This document shows positions 29,443-34,027 of a stretch of DNA of 34,027 nucleotides, piece by piece (the first letter of the stretch is position 1; each line of letters opens with the position of its first letter). Made by a program: the position numbers and the translations under genes. A model generated the notes under the pieces. The model was not told the DNA's origin. It saw nothing but the letters and a program-made list of their open reading frames with translations, and made no database searches. Origin of the DNA: a virus; IMG/VR virus record IMGVR_UViG_3300005541_000016, positions 1-34,027 of that record. The stretch is one strand, 5' to 3'.

Positions 29443-29691
29443 CTAAACGCCCTTCAGCTTATTCGCATCAAACTTGAATTGACGCGACGCCCGCGCGATG
29501 TGCCTGAGTAACCCGTCCTGATTGGGGAATACGAACCGCTTGGGCGAGTTCACGCCGGGCTCGACGCCGCCCGAGAAGTGCTCGACGATCGCGCCGTTCT
29601 TGGCGGGCGTTAGCTTGAGCTTGGGCAGCGCGGTTTTGCCGAGCGCGGGGAGGCGGAGGGCGCTCGGCATGGCGGGGATGGAGTTGGACAT
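29443..29691 (-). CDS. Hypothetical small phage protein
   Basis: 82 residues: a low-complexity Pro/Ala/Leu N-terminus, then a basic ordered part (VEHFSGGVEPGVNSPKRFVFPNQDGLLRHIARASRQFKFDANKLKGV). ATG 29691 lies next to the stop of the 29692 gene, so the two are coupled. No known family. Confidence 0.6.
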   Translation of the reverse strand: MSNSIPAMPSALRLPALGKTALPKLKLTPAKNGAIVEHFSGGVEPGVNSPKRFVFPNQDGLLRHIARASRQFKFDANKLKGV

Positions 29692-30006
29692 TTAGGGAAG
29701 TGGGACTATGCCTAACGCAACCTCGACGAGGCCGACCGCGTAGTCGTCGAGATTGTCGATTCCGAAATCCTTCTCACCGAAGCCGTTGCTGCGTAGCGCG
29801 TTTCGGCAGGCCATCATTCCCCCGTAATGATGCCTTACCCACCATTCCGGGTCGCTGCGCGCTTCGTTCTTGATCGTTTCCGCTACGTCGGAGGGGAACC
29901 AAGAGATGAGGAATGTAACAGCCGCGAACGCCTTCTGGCGGTCTAACTTGGTTACGTTGTCAGAGTGGAACTTGCGCCAATCGGTGGGCAGGTCTGGCAT
30001 AGTCAT
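29692..30006 (-). CDS. Small helical protein resembling DUF6794
   Basis: 104 residues. The second half (WVRHHYGGMMACRNALRSNGFG ... DDYAVGLVEVALG) fits the pattern of DUF6794, which has an H(F/Y)G-x-x-x-R-N motif and a terminal helix near an acidic residue. Function unknown. Its start is 15 nt from the divergent GTG at 30022. Confidence 0.62.
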   Translation of the reverse strand: MTMPDLPTDWRKFHSDNVTKLDRQKAFAAVTFLISWFPSDVAETIKNEARSDPEWWVRHHYGGMMACRNALRSNGFGEKDFGIDNLDDYAVGLVEVALGIVPLP

Positions 30007-30021
30007 AGAGAATGGGCTGAA

Positions 30022-30201
30022 GTGGCTTTCACCTACACATGCGCGCAGTGCGGTGGGACCTTCGAGTCCGATCGATCGCCCGGAGAGGCGGACGCGGAAG
30101 CGAAGCGCTTATTCGGCGCCGACGTTCTAGTAAAGGACTGTGACGTAATCTGCGACGTCTGCTTTAAGGCGATCTTCGGCGAGACGCCGTCGATTCATTA
30201 G
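30022..30201 (+). CDS. Small zinc-binding phage protein (CxxCGGTFxS)
   Basis: 59 residues from GTG 30022, chosen because AFTYTCAQCGGTFES starts as in a widespread phage family (xYxCxxCGGTF, Glu-rich middle, then VCDxCF). The second pair is DVICDVCFKAI. Four Cys make a plausible zinc site. Function unknown. Convergent with the 30241 gene across a heptad repeat. Confidence 0.74.
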   Translation: MAFTYTCAQCGGTFESDRSPGEADAEAKRLFGADVLVKDCDVICDVCFKAIFGETPSIH

Positions 30202-30205
30202 CGCG

Positions 30206-30238
30206 AGCTGACAGCTGACGGCTGACAGCTGACAGCTT
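30206..30238. repeat. Heptad repeat between convergent genes
   Basis: AGCTGACAGCTGACGGCTGACAGCTGACAGCTT between the plus gene ending at 30201 and the minus gene ending at 30241. Confidence 0.9.
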
Positions 30239-30240
30239 TC

Positions 30241-30483
30241 TTACCCGTGGAAAGCCGTTGCGATCGCGCGAGGGTATCGGCGGTAGACGGTACACCGCCG
30301 GGCATCGAGGCACAGCGGCTCGAGGACGGCGCGGAAGGCCCCAAACCGGTTCCACTTCCCGCTGATGGCGTTGCCGACGTGGAGCGTGTCGGCTACGCGG
30401 TCGAAGACGTCGCCGTAGATGATGTGGCCCCACTCATCGACGAAGCGGACGGTATCCCCGAGCCCGAAGTCGGGAGTTTCCAA
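30241..30483 (-). CDS. Hypothetical small protein, TTG start
   Basis: 80 residues. Start TTG at 30483 directly abuts the TAG of the 30484 gene, suggesting coupled translation. FGLGDTVRFVDEWGHIIYGDVFDR looks like an SH3/KOW-like barrel; the C-terminus is basic (DARRCTVYRRYPRAIATAFHG). No family recognised. Confidence 0.58.
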   Translation of the reverse strand: METPDFGLGDTVRFVDEWGHIIYGDVFDRVADTLHVGNAISGKWNRFGAFRAVLEPLCLDARRCTVYRRYPRAIATAFHG

Positions 30484-30798
30484 CTACGCCGCCTGCGCTT
30501 CGTCGCCGTCGTCGTCGTTGGCGGCGGGGGCTGCCTTGCCCTTTGCGGCTGTCTTGGGGAACCAGTCGGCCGTCTGCTGCGCGATGTGCGCGCCGAGGCC
30601 TGCAGCGGAGGTATGCACCATCGGCTGCGGGTCGGGCATATCGTACGGCTGCGTTCCGGCGGGCGGGTGCATGAAGGTCTTGGTGGTCGCGCCGTTGCCC
30701 GCGCCTTCGATCATGATGTGCCGTACTTTACCGGCCATCGCTTTCGCTTCCTTGCTCGGTTTGCGCTTGCTCGCGCGCATCGTGACTTCTTTGGACAT
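30484..30798 (-). CDS. Hypothetical small protein, basic N-terminus
   Basis: 104 residues. A basic N-terminal segment (RASKRKPSKEAKAMAGKVRH) is followed by a Gly/Thr/Pro-rich middle and an acidic/Ala tail (NDDDGDEAQAA). AAGGAA lies upstream at SD distance. Probably a small phage protein of unknown role, in one transcription unit with 30241. Confidence 0.6.
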   Translation of the reverse strand: MSKEVTMRASKRKPSKEAKAMAGKVRHIMIEGAGNGATTKTFMHPPAGTQPYDMPDPQPMVHTSAAGLGAHIAQQTADWFPKTAAKGKAAPAANDDDGDEAQAA

Positions 30799-30818
30799 TT
30801 GTGTGGGGTTCCTTGGGG

Positions 30819-30902
30819 AAAGCCGTCAGCTATCAGCTATCAGCCGTCAGCTCCGGACGCGCCCAACGCGGCTGAAAGCTGATAGCTGATAGCTGACAGC
30901 TT
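30819..30902. repeat. Long palindromic heptad element
   Basis: AAGCCGTCAGC heptads, centre CTCCGGACGCGCCCAACGCGG, then GCTGA heptads ending AGCTT. Between the divergent starts at 30798 and 30924. Confidence 0.92.
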
Positions 30903-30923
30903 GTTTGGCGCTAAGCTTGAGGT

Positions 30924-31859
30924 GTGTTGTGGTTCAAAAAGCAGAAGGAGGCCGCCGTGGCCAACGTCGGACTGGTAAGTGAAATGGAGCAGTTACAAGA
31001 AAAGCGAGAGGCTATGATGGCCCTGGTTATGGCGAAGACGGCGCCGTTCCTAAGCTCTGAGCGATCGGCCGCCGCGTACCGCGAGATCAACGCGATGCCG
31101 GATAAATGGGCGAATTCACTGAACGAAGTATTCGCGGTTCACAACGGCGTCCGCATGCCGCTCATGCAGGCTGACTTCCAGTCGTGGGCTTGCGTCTGCG
31201 GAACCTTCGTCAGACTCGGTGTTCCCTTTTGTCCCGGCTGCCACATGAGCATCCAGTGGCAATCCGTCGCAGATCCCAGGCTCGCCCCTGCCCCGGTCCC
31301 CGCGCCGGCGCCGCAGGCCGCCGCGCTCGCCGTCGAGGAGCCCAGTGACGAGGACCGCTTCGCCATGGAGTACGCGCAACTGGCAACCAAGCTCGGCGTG
31401 GCCGCGCGGCCCAAAATGCGCGATCTGCGCCTGCGGAACCTGCTCGCTGAAGAGGGGATCAGCGTGTATCCGCTTGAAGCGGTCGAGCGGTACATGCGGT
31501 CGATCACGCCGCCGAATAAGGCTTGGGTATGGATGCCAGTGCGAGCGTGCGACGTAACTCCCGACGGTGGCAACCAGCACTACCTAGTGTGGGGCGTGTC
31601 GCGGGAGAATTGGCGCACCTTCAATATAATAGGCAAGGAGTTCCTAGGCGCGCAGTACTCGAAGCCCCTGCCCCTGCCCGTGCTCCAAACGATGGGCAAT
31701 CTCGTCGAGCGCATGCCCGAGGGGTTGGTGTTTCTGGTAACGGACATCATCGATGTGCCGAAACCGGATCCATTCCTCGCTGTGCGGCTCAAAGACTCAA
31801 CCGAGTTGTTTGTTATTGAGCGCTGGGACGAGCCAGCCTTTCGGTCAACAACTCTTTAG
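30924..31859 (+). CDS. Hypothetical two-part protein with zinc motif
   Basis: 311 residues, the largest plus-strand gene. Start GTG 30924 (or TTG 30927) behind TTGAGGT. The N-terminal helical part (~10-75) is followed by a zinc motif (CVCGTFVRLGVPFCPGCH, ~89-106), a Pro/Ala linker (~115-140), and a C-terminal part (~145-310) with mixed alpha/beta character (YLVWGVSRENWRTFNIIGKEF, MPEGLVFLVTDIIDVPKPDPFLAVRL). I do not recognise the family. Structured element D follows the stop by 3 nt, and a heptad palindrome precedes the gene, so it looks like a self-contained cassette. Confidence 0.75.
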   Translation: MLWFKKQKEAAVANVGLVSEMEQLQEKREAMMALVMAKTAPFLSSERSAAAYREINAMPDKWANSLNEVFAVHNGVRMPLMQADFQSWACVCGTFVRLGVPFCPGCHMSIQWQSVADPRLAPAPVPAPAPQAAALAVEEPSDEDRFAMEYAQLATKLGVAARPKMRDLRLRNLLAEEGISVYPLEAVERYMRSITPPNKAWVWMPVRACDVTPDGGNQHYLVWGVSRENWRTFNIIGKEFLGAQYSKPLPLPVLQTMGNLVERMPEGLVFLVTDIIDVPKPDPFLAVRLKDSTELFVIERWDEPAFRSTTL

Positions 31860-31862
31860 GCT

Positions 31863-31917
31863 GCTCCGGTCTGCTGATCTCGGTGGAAGGCGCTCACGGT
31901 TGGTTGCCGGAGCCTCC
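31863..31917 (+). ncRNA. Structured 3' element, copy D
   Basis: On the plus strand, 3 nt after the stop of the 30924 gene: GCTCCGG ... CCGGAGC outer helix, TCTGCTGATC, GGTGGAA, CGGTTGG, then CTCC. Near-identical to copy A over much of its length, despite lying on the opposite strand and behind a different gene. Confidence 0.74.
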
Positions 31918-32070
31918 ACAAGATCGCCGCCGCCGCGCGTCCTGCACGATGTAGCTTCCCTGCGCCGGATTCGTTTCGTAGTCCTGAAGCGGCGTCCACA
32001 CTTCCTCGCCGTCCGCGTAGCGCACGAGCGCGCAGAGGATCTCAGCAGTGGAATGGGATGTAATCGGCAA
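31894..32070 (-). CDS. Possible small ORF overlapping element D
   Basis: 58 residues if started at TTG 32070. CALVRYADGEEVWTPLQDYETNPAQGSYIVQDARRRR reads like protein, but the start is uncertain and the end runs into structured element D on the other strand. It overlaps the end of the 32042 gene by ~29 nt. Confidence 0.35.
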   Translation of the reverse strand: MPITSHSTAEILCALVRYADGEEVWTPLQDYETNPAQGSYIVQDARRRRSCGGSGNQP

Positions 32071-32254
32071 ACACAACCTCGCGCCTGAATCCGCGCCAAC
32101 CGAACGCGAAGCCGTTCCAGAGACAGTGGTTCGGCATGTAGTAGCCTTCATGCGCCACGATGAACCAGAACAGCGGCGTCAGTATTGAGAGCGTGTTGCC
32201 GTCGAAGCTGATGAACCACTTGCGGCCCACGGTTCGGAGGTCGTATCGCCTCAT
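32042..32254 (-). CDS. Hypothetical small aromatic-rich protein
   Basis: 70 residues from ATG 32254. RRYDLRTVGRKWFISFDGNTLSILTPLFWFIVAHEGYYMPNHCLWNGFAFGWRG is unusually rich in aromatics; one hydrophobic segment (ILTPLFWFIVAHEG) is too short and polar-ended for a clear membrane span. An upstream ATG in frame (32317) lies inside a heptad repeat and is less likely. No family recognised. Confidence 0.58.
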   Translation of the reverse strand: MRRYDLRTVGRKWFISFDGNTLSILTPLFWFIVAHEGYYMPNHCLWNGFAFGWRGFRREVVFADYIPFHC

Positions 32255-32266
32255 CGGATGGGGCGG

Positions 32267-32305
32267 ACTGAGCGCTAATAGCTGACGGCTGAGAGCTGAC
32301 AGCTT
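32267..32305. repeat. Heptad repeat between minus genes
   Basis: ACTGAGCGCTAATAGCTGACGGCTGAGAGCTGACAGCTT, next to the GroES-like gene stop. Confidence 0.88.
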
Positions 32306-32313
32306 TGTTTGTC

Positions 32314-33006
32314 TCAAAGTATAGCCATAACCGCGTGTTCTCTGACGCTCATGTACTTCTTATTCTCGACGTCGAACGCGCACGCCGACATCTCGTTGAA
32401 CAGAACGCGATCGCCAATCTCGCACGGGATCGGCATGCGCCGCCCGCGATGATCTCGCGCGCCGGGGCCCACCGCGATCACGCGCCCGCGGTTCACCGGT
32501 TCCCTGGCTCCGTCCGGAATCCACATAGAGCCGGAATGCGTGGGTGGATCGAGCGGCTCGAGTAATACGCGATCGCCGAGCACGCGGGGCACGTTCGGCC
32601 AGAGCGGCGATAGCACCGCTTCGATGGCCTGCTCTTCGTAGAGGACGTGGCAGAGCTTCCACTTCTCGTCGATCTCGAACTCGGCCGAGCGCGTCTTGGT
32701 GGGCCAGTAGAGGACGCGCGAGCCAACCGTTACGGTGAGGGGAATCCAGAAGCGATTCGTCCAGGGATTGTAGCGGAAACGTTCGCCGGTGAAGGTGTCG
32801 TTTACCGGATCATAATCCTCGTTATACAGGCCCGAGTACCGCGTCGATTCGCCCGGACCGCAGGCGCGCACCACGCCCTCGGCGGGGACGAGCGAGTCAT
32901 CCTTGCGATTTTCGGGCAGGAACACAACGGCGTGGCGCTGGTCGCGTAGCACGGGCTGGATGACGACGCGATCCTGGAGCGGGTGGAAGCGGGAGAGGAG
33001 ACTCAT
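32314..33006 (-). CDS. Tandem GroES-like co-chaperonin
   Basis: 230 residues with two GroES domains in one chain. Domain 1 (~8-132): PLQDRVVIQPV, a mobile-loop-like HAVVFLPEN, GVVRACGPG, then a 35-residue insert (53-87), and WIPLTVTVGSRVLYW...EEQAIEAVL. Domain 2 (~141-230): VLGDRVLLEPLDPPTHSGSMWIPD, RGRVIAVGPG, PCEIGDRVLFNE, YMSVREHAVMAIL, close to the classical GroES order. Hydrophobic tripeptides VFL and MWI sit where GroES binds GroEL. Phages use own co-chaperonins (such as T4 gp31) to fold large coats; the tandem layout resembles chloroplast Cpn20. No GroEL is seen here, so it would work with the host GroEL. Confidence 0.83.
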   Translation of the reverse strand: MSLLSRFHPLQDRVVIQPVLRDQRHAVVFLPENRKDDSLVPAEGVVRACGPGESTRYSGLYNEDYDPVNDTFTGERFRYNPWTNRFWIPLTVTVGSRVLYWPTKTRSAEFEIDEKWKLCHVLYEEQAIEAVLSPLWPNVPRVLGDRVLLEPLDPPTHSGSMWIPDGAREPVNRGRVIAVGPGARDHRGRRMPIPCEIGDRVLFNEMSACAFDVENKKYMSVREHAVMAIL

Positions 33007-33013
33007 AAGTAAG

Positions 33014-33106
33014 AAGCTATCAGCCGTCAGCTATCAGCTTTCAGCTTCGCGAAACGCGCAAGGGTCTTTGGCTGACGGCTGAGAGCTGAGAGCTGACAGC
33101 TTTTTT
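33014..33106. repeat. Long palindromic heptad element with T-run
   Basis: AAGCTATCAGC heptads, centre TTCGCGAAACGCGCAAG, then GCTGA heptads ending AGCTTTTTT. It could act as a terminator on the plus strand (inference). Confidence 0.9.
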
Positions 33107-33365
33107 AGCCGCAGAGCATATCGCAGTAGATGGCCGCGGCTCGCATCGGCGTGTAGCTTTGCACTAATCCGACCAGCAGCCATTCGCCCCGGACGCAGCC
33201 CTCCCAGAAGCCATGAAATCCCCGCAAGCTTCCGATTCTCATCTTCGGCTTGCCCCACGGTCCATAGCGCTCGACAGGCCAGCGGTCCGCGAGGCTGAGC
33301 GTATTCCGCGCTTGCCCGCGGAGCTGCGCAAGGTCGACGCGGGCGTTAATCGCGAGCAGGCTCAT
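33105..33365 (-). CDS. Hypothetical small protein, paralogue-like start
   Basis: 86 residues from ATG 33365, overlapping the preceding stop (ATGA). SLLAINARVDLAQLRGQARNTL parallels the start of the upstream gene (SVFAMMHVNARVDPEQINKRML). The rest (WPVERYGPWGKPKMRIGSLRGFHGFWEGCVRGEWLLVGLVQSYTP) is unusually Trp/Gly-rich. Function unknown. Confidence 0.6.
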   Translation of the reverse strand: MSLLAINARVDLAQLRGQARNTLSLADRWPVERYGPWGKPKMRIGSLRGFHGFWEGCVRGEWLLVGLVQSYTPMRAAAIYCDMLCG

Positions 33366-33565
33366 ACCTTCACGTAGGTCTGAATCGCGGGGAACGAGCC
33401 CGGCGGATCCACTTCGCGAACGCCCGTCGTGGGCAGAGCTTTGTGGTCTCGCTCGAAACACTCGCGAGCGGACACTCCGCGTCCCATCGCAGTGAGCAGC
33501 ATTCGTTTGTTGATCTGCTCGGGGTCCACGCGGGCGTTGACGTGCATCATCGCGAATACGCTCAT
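33362..33565 (-). CDS. Hypothetical small protein, coupled to 33105
   Basis: 67 residues. VNARVDPEQINKRMLLTAMGRGVSARECFERDHKALPTTG ... PAIQTYVKV. It shares an N-terminal NARVD motif with the downstream gene, suggesting a tandem duplication and divergence. Stop and next start overlap as ATGA. Confidence 0.58.
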   Translation of the reverse strand: MSVFAMMHVNARVDPEQINKRMLLTAMGRGVSARECFERDHKALPTTGVREVDPPGSFPAIQTYVKV

Positions 33566-33594
33566 ACCGGAATTCTGCGCTGCTTCATACGCGA

Positions 33595-33627
33595 GGCTGA
33601 AAGCTGAGAGCTGATAGCTGAGAGCTT
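33595..33627. repeat. Heptad repeat
   Basis: GGCTGAAAGCTGAGAGCTGATAGCTGAGAGCTT between minus genes 33362-33565 and 33626. Confidence 0.9.
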
Positions 33628-34027
33628 ACTGAAACCAGTCTCGCACTCTGCGCCACCACGAGATATGCGGCCGCCGCAGCTTCATCGCGCGCAGCGTCCA
33701 GATCCCGCCCGTGCAATCCCACACGTTGCCCGAGGGCAAGGTGATCCACGGCAATACGTATTGCTGGGTCGCCACGCACGTCGGGACAGGCGGGTTCCAG
33801 GGATGGTAATAATAGGCCGGACCGGTCCACACGAGCGAGCCCGCGACGTGCGATTGCGTGTAGGTGCCCTGGCAGCCGCGCCGCGCGTTGACGGTACGGC
33901 CTGCTACCCAATCCACGCACATAGCCTCTTGCTCGGTGAGCAAGATCCAATCGTTCGATTCGATGACCGGCGGCGAGCCGATGCCGCCCGAGGGTACGGG
34001 CAGATTGGTGTTCAGGACATTCGCCGT
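33626..34027 (-). CDS. Hypothetical protein, N-terminus beyond window
   Basis: 134 codons open to the right edge, so the true start is off the window. The visible part contains VPSGGIGSPPVIESNDWILLTEQEAM, CVDWVAGRTV, TQSHVAGSLVWTGPAYYYHPWNPPVPTCVATQQYVLPWITLPSGNVWDCTGG, rich in Trp/Pro/Thr, and ends in a basic WWRRVRDWFQ. It looks like an extended beta virion-type or surface protein; no family recognised. Confidence 0.6.
   Translation of the reverse strand, partial: TANVLNTNLPVPSGGIGSPPVIESNDWILLTEQEAMCVDWVAGRTVNARRGCQGTYTQSHVAGSLVWTGPAYYYHPWNPPVPTCVATQQYVLPWITLPSGNVWDCTGGIWTLRAMKLRRPHISWWRRVRDWFQ

Noticed and set aside
33101-33106. Simple intrinsic terminator at the T-run after the 33014 element
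   Set aside because: Kept only as part of the repeat: most copies of the element lack a T-run and the neighbouring genes are on the opposite strand, so a terminator role is not shown.
2098-33627. Heptad arrays read as a CRISPR array
   Set aside because: Units are 7 bp without unique spacers, scattered over many loci, and no cas genes are present.

Overview
The window is a late (virion) region of a P22-like podovirus or prophage with a high-GC genome. The identification rests on gene order on the minus strand, read from right to left: P22-type portal (28393-26111), scaffold-like protein (25009-23774), P22-type coat (23610-21353, split), two gp4-like head-closure proteins (16707-15955 and 14918-14190), a gp10-like tail accessory protein (13637-11730), a GNAT/gp14-like protein, two ejection-type proteins, and a giant protein that runs off the left edge. 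No terminase, integrase, repressor, lysis or replication gene is visible. The terminase would be expected beyond the right edge. The host cannot be named from this sequence; a high-GC soil bacterium is only a guess.

Layout. 1-9773: ejection operon on the minus strand (GNAT, gp7-like, gp20-like, then a polyvalent protein of at least 2110 residues with ParB-like and adenine methyltransferase domains), with starts placed 1-3 nt after the preceding stops. 9798-11642: plus-strand small genes, including two with twin-arginine signals and an Acb2/Tad1-like protein. 11668-16707: tail and neck genes, with plus-strand cassettes between them. 16748-19736: many small genes on both strands plus a degenerate tRNA-like sequence. 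20005-25009: a secreted-type protein, the coat gene and the scaffold. 25166-28393: two plus genes and the portal. 28427-34027: small phage genes on both strands and a tandem-GroES protein.

Three structures stand out. (1) The coat gene is interrupted at codon 46 by an intron of about 1010 nt with group I features that carries an HNH endonuclease; exon 1 (23610-23475) is separated from exon 2 (22464-21353). (2) A family of 7-bp-unit palindromic repeats (RGCTGAN arrays ending in AGCTT) occupies nearly every gene junction. It supplies stop codons and some start codons, and it also sits in frame inside proteins. (3) Four copies of a ~57-nt structured element follow stop codons at 20083, 17359, 11730 and 31859, with a compensatory change in one copy.

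Working together: portal, scaffold and coat build the procapsid, and gp4-like and gp10-like proteins close the neck. The gp7/gp20-like proteins and the giant polyvalent protein are probably packaged and injected, the last as protection of incoming DNA. The many oppositely oriented small genes look like accessory cassettes (morons) inserted between virion genes, often starting 8-40 nt from the start of the neighbouring virion gene. Function assignments come from reading the translations; no database search was possible.
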